The translations under genes and the position numbers were made by a program. 64,000 bases of DNA, taken from assembly GCF_017794965.1 (NCBI RefSeq), contig NZ_CP051240.1, forward strand, positions 1,302,001-1,366,000, read 5' to 3'. The notes under the pieces are model-generated. The model saw nothing but the letters and a program-made list of their open reading frames with translations. It was not told the origin of the DNA and made no database searches. How positions within the stretch are numbered: position 1 is the stretch's first letter; each line of letters begins with the position of its first letter. Shown in pieces: positions 41,098 through 49,968 of the stretch. Source of the DNA: Alcanivorax sp. GTDB lineage: Bacteria; Pseudomonadota; Gammaproteobacteria; Pseudomonadales; Alcanivoracaceae.

Positions 41098-41682
41098 TCA
41101 TAGCTTGATCAGCCCCGAGAATCCCATGAAGGCCAGTGACATCAGGCCGGCAGTGATCAAGCCGATGCTCGGGCCGCGGAAGGCTTCGGGGACATCGGCG
41201 ACCGCAATGCGCTCACGCATGGCGGCAAACAGGACCAGCACCAGGGAGAAGCCCAGGGCCGCGCCGAAGCCATAGGTCAGTGATGACATGAAAGTGGCAT
41301 CTTCCTGGCGTACGTTAAGCAGGGCCACACCGAGCACCGCGCAGTTGGAGGTGATCAGTGGCAGGAAGACACCCAGCACCCGGTAGAGCAGGGGGCTGGC
41401 TTTCTTGACGAACATTTCGGTGAACTGCACCGACACTGCAATCACCAGAATGAAGCTGATAGTGCGAAGATATTCCAGCTCGAACGGCACCAGAATATAG
41501 GCCCACGTCAGGTAGGCCAGCACTGAAGACAGGGTCAGCACGAAGGTGGTGGCCAGCGACATGCCCATGGCGGTTTCGATCTTGTTCGAGACCCCCATGA
41601 ACGGACACAGCCCAAGGAACTGGACCAGAACAAAGTTGTTAACCAGCACAGCGCTGATCAAAATCAGGACGTATTCGGTCAT
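41098..41682 (-). CDS. rsxA: Electron transport complex subunit RsxA/RnfA
   Basis: 194 residues, six membrane helices, paralogous to RsxE. Motifs LVQFLGLCPFMGVSNKIETAMGM and LPLITSNCAVLGVALLNV. First gene of the rsx operon. It is transcribed away from the aminotransferase, with a shared 333-base upstream region. Confidence 0.95.
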   Translation of the reverse strand: MTEYVLILISAVLVNNFVLVQFLGLCPFMGVSNKIETAMGMSLATTFVLTLSSVLAYLTWAYILVPFELEYLRTISFILVIAVSVQFTEMFVKKASPLLYRVLGVFLPLITSNCAVLGVALLNVRQEDATFMSSLTYGFGAALGFSLVLVLFAAMRERIAVADVPEAFRGPSIGLITAGLMSLAFMGFSGLIKL

Positions 41683-42015
41683 CTCACCTTTGCTCGCGGG
41701 ATAAACGCGGTGAAGAAAATTGCCGTTCTTGAGGCCAGGCGCCAGGTAAATTCAAGCGCAAACAATAGCTTAACGGATTTTCAGGGGCGCATAGTATGCG
41801 CGAGCCCCCTTCCAGGCTCAAGAATGATAATGCATAAGCTTAGCGTTTTGGCCCGGGGGACCACATTGACCCCAGACACCCGCGTGCTGTGCATTTTGCC
41901 ACCGGGCGGTTCGTGGATGCTTGCGCTCGCCGGTGCAATCCAGTATCCAGAGAGGTTCCCAAGAAGAAGCGCTCCGGTCCAATAATCACCGGCGCAGTAG
42001 CCAGGAGAACACCCC
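41683..42015. other. Divergent promoter region of rsxA and the aminotransferase
   Basis: About 330 bases. GCGCATA and TATGCGC, one base apart (41787-41801), extended by GGGG/CCCC-like flanks, form a palindrome that could be a regulator site for either side. A small ORF across this stretch (GTG 41710) lacks family features and is not called. The aminotransferase ribosome site AGGAG lies eight bases before its GTG start. Confidence 0.5.
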
Positions 42016-43140
42016 GTGACAGATTTGCCCCGCGACTTTGACCGAGATGGATTGCTGGAATATTCCGTGGTGTTCACGGATCGGTCGTTGAATCACATGT
42101 CTCGGCAATTCCAGCAGGTAATGCGGGATATCTCGGAGAATCTGAAAAAGGTCTACAACGCCGCTACCGTGACGGTGGTCCCTGGCGGAGGCAGTTTCGG
42201 CATGGAAGCGGTTGCACGCCAGTTTGCGACCGACCAGCACTGCCTGGTGATCCGCAACGGTTTCTTCAGCTTCCGCTGGAGCCAGATATTCGACATGGGC
42301 AAGATTCCTGCCTCGGAGACCGTGCTCAAGGCACGTCCTGTGGATGACAGCCCCAATGCCCCTTTTGCGCCAGCCCCTATTGATGAGGTGGTTGCCACCA
42401 TCAAGGCAGAAAAACCGGCGGTGGTGTTTGCGCCCCATGTGGAAACCGCATCCGGGATTATCCTGCCGGATGCCTACCTGAAACAGGTAGCTGAGGCGGT
42501 TCATAGTGTGGGCGGGCTGTTCGTTCTGGATTGCATTGCGTCCGGGACCATTTGGGTGGATATGAAGTCCATTGGTGTGGATGTGTTGATCAGCGCACCG
42601 CAAAAGGGGTGGAGTTCTTCGCCCTGCAGTGCTCTGGTCATGATGAGTGAGGCCGCTGACCAGCGCCTGCAGGAAACCACTTCCACCAGTTTTGCTGCCG
42701 ACCTGCGCAAATGGCGGGATATCATGGTGGCCTATGAAAACGGCGGCCATGCCTACCATGCCACCATGCCCACCGATGCCCTGCGCGGTTTCCGCGATAC
42801 CATGCTGGAAACACTGCGCGAAGGGCTCACCGCGGTGAAGGAGCGCCAGTGGAAATTGGGTATGGCGGTGCGTGATCTGCTCGCAGAAAAGGGGTTTGTC
42901 AGTGTGGCGGCATCTGGCTATGAGGCGCCGGGTGTGGTGGTCTCCTACACCTCGGATGATGCCATTAAGAGCGGTGCCGCGTTCATCAAGCTGGGCATGC
43001 AGACCGCCGGCGGGGTGCCGCTGATGTGCGATGAGCCAGCGGACTTCAAGACCTTCCGCCTTGGGCTGTTTGGCCTGGACAAGCTTGGCGATGTGGATGC
43101 CGCGGTGGGGCGCTTGCGTAATGCCCTGGAGCAGCTTTGA
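42016..43140 (+). CDS. Class V aminotransferase (alanine/serine-glyoxylate type)
   Basis: 374 residues, PLP-dependent. The PLP lysine is in SAPQKGWSSSPCSAL, the phosphate-binding loop in VVPGGGSFGMEAVARQF, and FVLDCIASGTIWVDMKSIGVDVL is the typical Asp loop. Likely transfers an amino group to glyoxylate or a similar acceptor, but substrate choice cannot be read off. Starts at GTG 42016 with AGGAG eight bases upstream. A heptamer array follows at the stop codon. Confidence 0.9.
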   Translation: MTDLPRDFDRDGLLEYSVVFTDRSLNHMSRQFQQVMRDISENLKKVYNAATVTVVPGGGSFGMEAVARQFATDQHCLVIRNGFFSFRWSQIFDMGKIPASETVLKARPVDDSPNAPFAPAPIDEVVATIKAEKPAVVFAPHVETASGIILPDAYLKQVAEAVHSVGGLFVLDCIASGTIWVDMKSIGVDVLISAPQKGWSSSPCSALVMMSEAADQRLQETTSTSFAADLRKWRDIMVAYENGGHAYHATMPTDALRGFRDTMLETLREGLTAVKERQWKLGMAVRDLLAEKGFVSVAASGYEAPGVVVSYTSDDAIKSGAAFIKLGMQTAGGVPLMCDEPADFKTFRLGLFGLDKLGDVDAAVGRLRNALEQL

Positions 43141-43142
43141 GT

Positions 43143-43170
43143 CAGTTGGCAGTGGATAATTAGTTGACAG
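43143..43170 (+). repeat. Degenerate heptamer array (CAGTTGG type, about 4 units)
   Basis: CAGTTGG, CAGTGGA, TAATTAG, TTGACAG, resembling the order of CAGTTAA, CAGTGAA, TAGTGAA, CAGTTAA at 30523. Starts three bases after the aminotransferase stop and covers the presumed start codon of the next gene. Confidence 0.6.
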
Positions 43171-43829
43171 CGAAAAGCCGTAAAACCGCTCCTGAAGGGG
43201 AGGTTGTCATCTTGCTTCATGGCCTGGCCCGTACTGCCCGTGCCATGAAAAAGATGGAAAAGGCCCTGGGGGATGCGGGGTATCTGGTCGTCAATCAGGG
43301 GTATCCGTCCACCCGCCATTCGATTCCCGAGCTGGCAGCGCAGACCCTGCCCAAAGCCCTGGCCCGTTGCCCGGAACATGGACCAATCCATTTCGTCACC
43401 CATTCCATGGGCGGCATTCTGCTGCGCCAGTACCTCAGTCAGCATCCGCTGTCGCGCATGGGCCGGGCGGTCATGCTCGGGCCGCCCAATCAAGGCAGTG
43501 AAGCGGTGGACCGTCTGCGCGAGTGGCGCCCCTTTCAATGGTTTAACGGGCCTGCCGGCGGCCAGATGGGAACCGGTCCGGACAGCCTGCCCGTCCAGCT
43601 TGGACCGGTGAATTTTCCCCTCGGCGTGATTGCGGGTAACCGGACGATCAACCTGCTGCTCTCCACCTTGCTGCCGGGGCCCAACGACGGCAAGGTCACC
43701 GTGGAGAGAACCCGGGTGGCTGGCATGCAAGACCACTGTGTGCTCCCCGTGACGCACCCGTTCATGATGCAGGACAAGCGGGTGATCGAGCAGGTGAAGG
43801 TGTTTCTGGCCACCGGCGCGTTTGCCTGA
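43164..43829 (+). CDS. Alpha/beta hydrolase, lipase-like
   Basis: 221 residues. HGLARTARAM near the oxyanion position and the nucleophile elbow THSMGGILL with Ser in the middle; catalytic His likely in VTHPFMMQ. Resembles esterases/lipases of the PGAP1/LipA-like class. The first in-frame start is TTG 43164; no ribosome site is evident because a heptamer array fills the space, so the start is uncertain. No signal peptide, so probably cytoplasmic. Confidence 0.82.
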   Translation: MTAKSRKTAPEGEVVILLHGLARTARAMKKMEKALGDAGYLVVNQGYPSTRHSIPELAAQTLPKALARCPEHGPIHFVTHSMGGILLRQYLSQHPLSRMGRAVMLGPPNQGSEAVDRLREWRPFQWFNGPAGGQMGTGPDSLPVQLGPVNFPLGVIAGNRTINLLLSTLLPGPNDGKVTVERTRVAGMQDHCVLPVTHPFMMQDKRVIEQVKVFLATGAFA

Positions 43830-43891
43830 CTGGAAGAACGGTGTGACATGAGAGGCTGAGTGAGCCACTGGACGGCGCTGTAGGGGGTGCA

Positions 43892-44479
43892 ATGATGTTG
43901 AATATTGTCGACAGGGAGGAGGATAACGCCTTCCTGCGCCGAAAGAAGAAGTCGGTAAGAAACCGCTTCAAACTCACCCAGGCCGGTACTATTGAAGCTG
44001 CCAATCTGCTCTGCGCCTGGCTGGCGGTCATCGGCCGTACCGGGGAGGCCCGCGACATTCTGCGTGACTATGCGGAGCATATCCCCCTGGAGAAATCCCG
44101 CTGGGAACGTGCTGAGGCAGCCTGTAAAGCCATGCTGTTACTGGCCTGGCTTGAAAAGCGTCATGGCAACCGGGCGGAGAGCGAACGGCTCAGCCAATGG
44201 GCACTCACCCAGTGGCTGATCACAGGCTCGCGTAGTGAGGACAAGAAGGCCCTGTTCTGGCGTCAGGTGGAGGGGTTCAACATGGTCACCGAGATGATCG
44301 AATTCTGCGAGATGAAGCATAACGACATCTGCGTGGTGTATGCGGAGCACTTTCTCGAGTTCCTTTACTTCGAACAGCTCGGCGAACACTTCGACTCATT
44401 CTCCGAGACCGACCAGTTGATGCTGACCTCAATATTGAATGAGAACATCCGGGTGCTGGAGGCAGAGGTGATGGCCTGA
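43892..44479 (+). CDS. Uncharacterised helical protein
   Basis: 195 residues, mostly helical and charged, no membrane helix or signal peptide. Tracts such as EAANLLCAWLAVIGRTGEARDILRDYAEH suggest helical hairpins (TPR-like). AGGGGG lies six bases before ATG 43892. I do not recognise the family and no catalytic motif is evident. It stands between the hydrolase and a small protein in the same direction. Confidence 0.75.
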   Translation: MMLNIVDREEDNAFLRRKKKSVRNRFKLTQAGTIEAANLLCAWLAVIGRTGEARDILRDYAEHIPLEKSRWERAEAACKAMLLLAWLEKRHGNRAESERLSQWALTQWLITGSRSEDKKALFWRQVEGFNMVTEMIEFCEMKHNDICVVYAEHFLEFLYFEQLGEHFDSFSETDQLMLTSILNENIRVLEAEVMA

Positions 44480-44577
44480 GTGTACAAGGCCGGAAGCCTG
44501 TAATATGCATTTGCGGCATGATCATTCGGCGGTGTCATTGTGGTAGAGTAGCCGAACATTCCCAGCGGGCTCCCACC

Positions 44578-44943
44578 ATGCTTGTGTATCTTCTTGTCGC
44601 TTGCGACGGTCTGGATGAAAAGCAGGAAAAAAAACTCAAACGTGCCATTCCTGATGTGCAGACGGCCTTGCAGGCGTTTGTGGCCGAGAATGCGTCGGCC
44701 ACGCTGATCGAGGACTGCGAGAGCGATGCGCTGGCAGACTGGCAGTTGGGTATCAGCCAGCCAATCAGCAAAAAGGCCGACCTCAAGCCACTGGTGACAT
44801 TGTTCAATGAGCTTGCCACGAAACACGGTTTTGATTGCGAGGCGGGCTCAATCGAAGGTGGTGAGCGAGACCCTGTCAGCTATTTCGGCAAACATGAAGG
44901 GCAGGGGGATGCGTTTCTGATTGCGGCTTATCTGGGGCTGTAA
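44578..44943 (+). CDS. Small uncharacterised protein
   Basis: 121 residues, a compact acidic alpha/beta protein (LLVACDGLDEKQEKKLKRAI at the N-terminus, DAFLIAAYLGL at the C-terminus), no membrane segment. ATG 44578 is preferred over a longer ORF, though the ribosome site is weak. Family not recognised. Confidence 0.65.
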   Translation: MLVYLLVACDGLDEKQEKKLKRAIPDVQTALQAFVAENASATLIEDCESDALADWQLGISQPISKKADLKPLVTLFNELATKHGFDCEAGSIEGGERDPVSYFGKHEGQGDAFLIAAYLGL

Positions 44944-45019
44944 TCGCCGTGCTGGCCAGCAGTACCTGCTACGCCAGGACGCTGCCAGCTGACGTTGATG
45001 TCTGAACCGGGGAATCGCA

Positions 45020-45370
45020 ATGAACAGGAAAGACATTCTTCTCTGCTGGGGCTATGCCGTTATCGCCATGGTGGCGTTGGTCGCCACCTGGAGCAATAAC
45101 ATTGCCTTCGCCCTGGAGACGGGCAGCCTGTCGCTGCTGGCCTTTATCGAGGCGCTGTATGTGAACCCTGCGGCAGCATCGATCGCCAACGATATCCTCC
45201 TGCTCTGCGTTTCCGCGTTTATCTTCATGGTGCACGAAGCTCGCCGGGTAGGGGTACGTCATGTATGGGTGTACATCCTGCTGTCCGGGATGATTGCCAT
45301 CGCAGTGATGTTTCCGTTATTCCTGATTGCCCGTCAGCGAGCCATCGCAGCCGCACGTCGCCTTTCATAG
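45020..45370 (+). CDS. DUF2834-family membrane protein
   Basis: 116 residues, three membrane helices (about residues 7-26, 58-74, 84-106) with WSNNIAF between the first two. DUF2834 proteins are small, conserved and of unknown function. GGGGAA lies six bases before ATG 45020. Confidence 0.85.
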   Translation: MNRKDILLCWGYAVIAMVALVATWSNNIAFALETGSLSLLAFIEALYVNPAAASIANDILLLCVSAFIFMVHEARRVGVRHVWVYILLSGMIAIAVMFPLFLIARQRAIAAARRLS

Positions 45371-45575
45371 GCGGCGTAACGCCGTCCCTTCTCCCCGGTG
45401 CCACCTGCCTGATTCTGAATCCCTGTTCTGTAAGACATGGCTTACAGACAGCGGCCACCCGTTAGCAGAGAATGAATGCAATTCGACGCTGTTCCTGCAG
45501 ATTCCCTGCTGGCAAGGCGGGAAGCAGAACAACGTACAAAAACGGGATTTCATGGTGCTTCGCCATGAAGGAATA

Positions 45576-46346
45576 ATGAGAACGCTGATGAATTCACTCC
45601 ACGCTGCGCTGGTTGATGCCGCCCATGAAGCGGCAAAACGTCCCGCCTTCTACCACACCCTGATGCACGCTGATGTCTTTGTGATTGGTCATACGGATCA
45701 GCCGACGGGGGAGGGGCACCGCACCCTCGAGGCGGGCGATAATCTGTCCCTGGTCAACTGGGAAAAGGCAGATGGCACGCCTGTCATTCCCTTCTTCACC
45801 CATCTTGAAGCGCTGCAATGTGCTGTCGACAGCGAGACCCGTTACCTGGCGCTGCCGGCCCGTAATTTGTTTGAAATGACCCGTGGCGCCACCTTGTTCC
45901 TCAACCCCAAATCTGACTACGGAAAGGAATTCCTGCCCCACGAAATCGAGGCCTTGCTGGAGACGGGAATGAATCAGAGGGCTGACAGCCGAACGGTAGA
46001 AAAGGAGACCCGGGTGATGCTGGGTCAGCCCGCCGAGTATCCACAACAGATGGTTTCGGCGTTGAAGCAGCTTTTGGGCATGCACCCGGGCGTGATCGCC
46101 GCCTACCTCTGTCTGATGCACTACCCGGACAGTGAGGAAGCACCGGTTCTACTGGTGGGGTTTGAAGGTGTGGATCTTGAACAGGCCATGCGTGAAGCGG
46201 GCTCTGTGGTGGCCGATACTGCGCCAGACGGGCAGCCGGTGGACTTCGTGTTGGTGGATGAAAGCACTAGCGGATTGAGTGCATACCTTCGCGGCACAGA
46301 GCCGTTCTACAGCTGGGCAGAACAGTCCAGGGGAAGTGCGCAGTAA
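45576..46346 (+). CDS. SseB-family protein
   Basis: 256 residues, two SseB-like regions: HTDQPTGEGHRTLEAGDNLSL ... VIPFFTHLEALQC (residues about 30-75) and the C-terminal SseB_C part (ALKQLLGMHPGVIAAYLCLM ... VLLVGFEGVDLEQ). E. coli SseB gives enhanced serine sensitivity; the role here is unknown. Of several in-frame ATG codons, 45576 has AAGGA close upstream. It is preceded by a non-coding stretch with no gene. Confidence 0.88.
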   Translation: MRTLMNSLHAALVDAAHEAAKRPAFYHTLMHADVFVIGHTDQPTGEGHRTLEAGDNLSLVNWEKADGTPVIPFFTHLEALQCAVDSETRYLALPARNLFEMTRGATLFLNPKSDYGKEFLPHEIEALLETGMNQRADSRTVEKETRVMLGQPAEYPQQMVSALKQLLGMHPGVIAAYLCLMHYPDSEEAPVLLVGFEGVDLEQAMREAGSVVADTAPDGQPVDFVLVDESTSGLSAYLRGTEPFYSWAEQSRGSAQ

Positions 46347-46374
46347 GGGCATTGACGGGAGAAGGAGGCGGTTG

Positions 46375-46800
46375 ATGGGTGCCTGGGGAACAGGGAATTT
46401 CGACAATGACGATGCTGCAGACTGGTTGTGCGTGGTGGCCGAATCCCGAGGTGTGGGGGTGCTTCTTTCTCCGCTTGCTGTGGTCATCAATGAACCGGTC
46501 TACCTGGAGGCACCAGAATGCAGTCAGGCACTTGCCGCCAGTGAGATCATTGCACAGGCGCTGGCAAGGGATACCCGCCCGTTACCTGAAGCAATACAGC
46601 AGTGGTTGGCCAGAAAACCGGGCCTGTTCGGCAAGCGCCCGCGTATTGAAGTCCAGCATGGTGCCGTGGCCATGAAGGCCGTACAGCGGATTATTGCGGA
46701 TTCAGAGCTGAAGGCCCTGTGGCAGGACACGGAGGAATATCCGCAGTGGAACGCGTTGCAGCAGGGCCTGCTTGAGCGACTGGCGAAGGTGGCATATTAG
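46375..46800 (+). CDS. DUF4259-family protein
   Basis: 141 residues starting with the family signature MGAWGTGNFDNDDAADWL. Cytoplasmic, no known activity; often found next to small conserved genes. AGGAGG lies six bases before ATG 46375. Confidence 0.88.
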   Translation: MGAWGTGNFDNDDAADWLCVVAESRGVGVLLSPLAVVINEPVYLEAPECSQALAASEIIAQALARDTRPLPEAIQQWLARKPGLFGKRPRIEVQHGAVAMKAVQRIIADSELKALWQDTEEYPQWNALQQGLLERLAKVAY

Positions 46801-46943
46801 CCTGTAAATTGCGGGCGTTATGAACTTTGAGCGCTTTGAGGGTTCCAGGAGTGCAGTGTGAGCGTCAAAGCCGACCAGACATTTCTGCCAAGCCTTGAAT
46901 GGCGCCGCTGCGGCAAGAAATCCAGCTGACGGAGAGCAAGGGT

Positions 46944-47732
46944 ATGAACGCCAGGGTACTGTTTCTTTCTCATGGTGGTGGCCCGCTGCCGCTACTGGGC
47001 GACCCGGGCCATGCCCGGATGGTGACTTGCCTGGAATCGATTGCCAGTATGCTGCCTCGCCCTGACGCGATTGTGGTAGTCAGTGCCCACTGGGAGGCGC
47101 CCGTGGCCACAGTGACCACCGGGGCGACGCCATCCCTGATCTATGATTACTACGGTTTTCCTGAGTCGGCCTACCGCATTACGTACCCCTGCACGGGCAA
47201 TCCGCCGCTGGCTCAAACGCTTCTTGATTTGCTGAAAGCAGGTAATGTCCCTGCGCAGGGCGATGAAGAACGCGGCTTTGACCACGGCTTGTTTGTGCCG
47301 CTGAAGATCCTGTATCCGCAGGCGGATATTCCCTGTGTGCAGTTGTCCCTGCGTGGCGATCTGGATGCCGAGGCTCATGTGCGTATGGGCGAGGCCCTGG
47401 CGCCTTTACTCGAACAAAACTTGCTGGTGATCGGTTCCGGTTTCTCATTCCACAACATGCGTGCTTTCTTCGGCGAGCGTACCGCAGAGGCGGAGCGGCT
47501 GAACCAGCAGTTCGAGGACTGGCTGGATGAAACCTGTACCGGGGCCTTGTCGGCATTTGAGCGGCGGCAGCGTCTGGTGCAATGGTCTCAGGCACCGGGG
47601 GCGCGTTTCTGCCATCCCCGTGAGGAGCACCTGCTACCCCTTCATGTGTGCTGCGGGATGACGGGCAGGGCGGCTAGCGAGTCGTTCCGTCTGGATATCC
47701 TTGAGCGGCACGCCAGCATGTACCTGTGGTAG
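46944..47732 (+). CDS. LigB-family extradiol dioxygenase (YgiD/DODA type)
   Basis: 262 residues. The conserved metal-binding motifs are SHGGGPLPLLGD near the N-terminus, VVSAHWEAP, a His in DHGLFVPLK, and HPREEHLLPLHVC near the C-terminus, as in 4,5-DOPA dioxygenases and YgiD. Likely a Zn or Fe dependent ring-opening oxygenase on a catechol; the substrate is unknown. ATG 46944 gives the normal family N-terminus. A longer ORF from 46899 is less likely. Confidence 0.9.
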   Translation: MNARVLFLSHGGGPLPLLGDPGHARMVTCLESIASMLPRPDAIVVVSAHWEAPVATVTTGATPSLIYDYYGFPESAYRITYPCTGNPPLAQTLLDLLKAGNVPAQGDEERGFDHGLFVPLKILYPQADIPCVQLSLRGDLDAEAHVRMGEALAPLLEQNLLVIGSGFSFHNMRAFFGERTAEAERLNQQFEDWLDETCTGALSAFERRQRLVQWSQAPGARFCHPREEHLLPLHVCCGMTGRAASESFRLDILERHASMYLW

Positions 47733-47791
47733 CCAGGAAACCTCTGCATCACGCCTCGCCTGCTCAGCGAGGCCTGCGCAAAGAAGGCTCC

Positions 47792-49477
47792 CTAGTGGTC
47801 CAGGTCGTAATGGGGCTGGCGTCTGTGCGATGCCTGTTCCTCGTTCATGGATTGCTGGGAATCCTGCCGGCTGTGCAACGCTGCTTCCGAGGCTCGCAGC
47901 CTTTCGGCCTGCCGCTGGCTTTCCCTGAGGGTATGAGCCAGATCCGCATTCACCAAGGCCGTGTTCACGGCAATAGCAATGGTTTCACTGGCCTGCTGCA
48001 GGAAGCCGGCGGCCTCGTCCGGAAGAGGCCCCGACGCGGCAATCTCCACCACGCCATACACCTTTTCATTCCATAACAGCGGTGTGACCAGCAGGGTGCC
48101 CGGGCGAGTTCGCAGGCTGCCTGTGCTGATCATCAGGTAGTCTGCGGGCAGGTTGCGCAGGGTCATTTGCCGGCGGTCCACGACGCACTGTCCCGCGATG
48201 CCTTCGCCGGCCATGATGGGGTGGACACGGTGCTCCAGGTCGGCAATGCCATAGCTGGCCCGGCACTGGAGCTCCCCGTCACGGTAGGTATAGAGGGTAC
48301 CAATGTGGGCCTTGAACGTGTTGCAAAGATACCGGAGCACCTGTTCGCAGAGCGCATCGGTATTCTTGACTCCCTGAAGCACGCTGCTTAATTCAGACAG
48401 GCGAGTCTGGGTGCGGTGTTCCTTTGCCATGGCTTCGTTTTTTTCCACCAGGCCAAGACGCATTCCTTCGAGGGTGAGCAACAGGTCGCCGATCTCGTTG
48501 CCGGGAATCTGTTCTATGGGCGTCTCAAGGTCGCCTTCACGCAGTCGCTGTGCCTGGCCTTGTGCGTGACTGAAATGCCGATTGAGTTGGCGTATAACCA
48601 GGCCCAGCGATGTGAGCATCAAACACATGATGGTGATCACCGACAGGGTGCTTTGAACACGGGCGTCGTTGAGGCGGCCTTGCAGGTGCTGATTCAGTTG
48701 TTGTGCCAGAGCAGTAAAACGTTGTTCTGCCTGGTTGGCTGCTGCATTGAGTTTTCCAGTGAGTCCCGTGCCGCTGTTAAGACCAATCTCCCGCTGCAGC
48801 TGGGCCATGGTGTTGAAGCTGTCTGTATAGGCGCGCAGGGATTGCTGGGTAGCGGCCAGGACCCGGTTGTCCAGATCGGACATGAACATCTTGCCGCGCA
48901 GTGTGGACAGGGCCACCATGAATTGGTTGATGAAACGTTCATCCCGATAGAGCAGAAAATCCTTTTCGTGCTGGCGCAGGCTGAGCAGTGATACGGCCAG
49001 CTCAGGGTGTGGCGCGACCACCTGACTGACCCGGGCGGCGGCTGCGTTCAGATCGCCGGCGTGGCCCATCTGACGGTCCAGACCGATTTCTACCTGCTTG
49101 GTGACGACGGCTTCGAAATCCGCTTTGACCTGCTGGAAGTGTTGTCCCGCGGCTTCCATGTCTGCTACAGGAAAGCCGGCTTGCTCCAGCCCCTGTATCA
49201 GCTGCTGATGTTGTTGCTCCAATCGCTTGAAGCCCTGCCTGAAGCTGTCGGCATGTTGCATTTGCCGTGAGCTGGCAAAGTCATCCATCTGTTGTCGGAG
49301 GTTCTGGAGCTGACGGCTCAGGTCAACGGTCATGGATTGCAGTGCTGTGTCTTCCGTGATGCGTCGCTGGTAATGCTGATCCAGTATCCAGATCAACGCC
49401 AACGCGGCAGCCATTCCTGCTGCCAGCAGCCACAAACCCTGCTTGATGGACAAGCGAATAGGGCGTGCGCTGTGCAT
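47792..49477 (-). CDS. HBM-HAMP-GAF membrane sensor without an output domain
   Basis: 561 residues. Two membrane helices (about residues 14-31 and 280-300) flank a helical bimodular-type ligand domain with LRQHEKDFLLYRDERFINQF, typical of HBM. A HAMP (LREGDLETPIEQIPGNEIGDLL) and a GAF (CEQVLRYLCNTFKAHIGTLYTY ... VTPLLWNEKVYGVVEIA) follow, then a coiled coil and a Gln/His-rich tail. No histidine kinase, MCP, GGDEF or EAL is present, and the frame ends normally. It may act with another kinase, or be a truncated hybrid kinase. Confidence 0.82.
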   Translation of the reverse strand: MHSARPIRLSIKQGLWLLAAGMAAALALIWILDQHYQRRITEDTALQSMTVDLSRQLQNLRQQMDDFASSRQMQHADSFRQGFKRLEQQHQQLIQGLEQAGFPVADMEAAGQHFQQVKADFEAVVTKQVEIGLDRQMGHAGDLNAAAARVSQVVAPHPELAVSLLSLRQHEKDFLLYRDERFINQFMVALSTLRGKMFMSDLDNRVLAATQQSLRAYTDSFNTMAQLQREIGLNSGTGLTGKLNAAANQAEQRFTALAQQLNQHLQGRLNDARVQSTLSVITIMCLMLTSLGLVIRQLNRHFSHAQGQAQRLREGDLETPIEQIPGNEIGDLLLTLEGMRLGLVEKNEAMAKEHRTQTRLSELSSVLQGVKNTDALCEQVLRYLCNTFKAHIGTLYTYRDGELQCRASYGIADLEHRVHPIMAGEGIAGQCVVDRRQMTLRNLPADYLMISTGSLRTRPGTLLVTPLLWNEKVYGVVEIAASGPLPDEAAGFLQQASETIAIAVNTALVNADLAHTLRESQRQAERLRASEAALHSRQDSQQSMNEEQASHRRQPHYDLDH

Positions 49478-49921
49478 GGGGATGTCCCGTAAGTAAAAAA
49501 TTGCATTTTAAGGCGTTTGTGTGACGGTTGGATTACGGTTTTGTAGAACGAGGAGGGTAGCTGTGAGCTGACAGCTACAAGCTACAAGCTACAAGCTACA
49601 AGCTTGTCCGATTGGAATAAGAAAGGCTGAAAAGTTCCCGGCTTTTATACGAAGCCGCTGTAGGAACGTAGCGTAGCGGAGTAACGCACGCAGTGCGGCC
49701 CCGAAGGGGTGAGCGGAGCGAGTAACTTGCCTGCTCGCGATCCGAGCCTAAGCGAGGTAAGGATTCCAGAAAGGCTGTTCGAATGGTGCTGACGTTTCTC
49801 CACCCCCCCAACACCAGTAGATTCACCAAGAACCCACAGCGCTCACCAAGACAGGAAATGGTTATTCTCGGTGAACTCTGTGACCTCTGTGGTGAAAGAG
49901 GGGTTGGTTTCGGCTTTTAGC
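49478..49921. repeat. Intergenic region with composite element E4
   Basis: No gene. Contains the short AT-rich promoter region of the sensor, composite element E4 (49574-49784), and a stretch GTGAACTCTGTGACC similar to one near 13035. The heptamer array at 49922-49949 follows, then AGCAGCCGCGAAGCGGC next to the 3' end of the MpaB-family gene. Confidence 0.7.
49574..49784 (+). repeat. Composite element E4 with an internal insertion
   Basis: GCTACAA x4 (49574-49601), then the AAAGTTCCCGGC spacer and TACGAAGCCGC. The REP begins TGTAGGA, but is interrupted by about 70 bases with GCGGCCCCGAAGGGGTGAGC and GAGCGAGTAAC (as in the BIME repeat at 23413), then resumes CTGCTCGCGATCCGAG and ends TTCCAGAAAGGCTGTTCGAA. 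Confidence 0.85.
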
Positions 49922-49949
49922 GTCAGGCGTCAGGCATCCAGCGTCTAGC
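49922..49949 (+). repeat. Heptamer array (GTCNGGC, 4 units)
   Basis: GTCAGGC, GTCAGGC, ATCCAGC, GTCTAGC in 7-bp register, 20 bases past the 3' end of the minus-strand MpaB-family gene. The following AGCAGCCGCGAAGCGGC forms a small hairpin. Confidence 0.8.
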
Positions 49950-49968
49950 AGCCGCGAAGCGGCAAAGA

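Noticed and set aside
41710..41985. Small ORF (GTG start) between rsxA and the aminotransferase
   Set aside because: No ribosome site, passes through a palindromic promoter region, no recognisable family.
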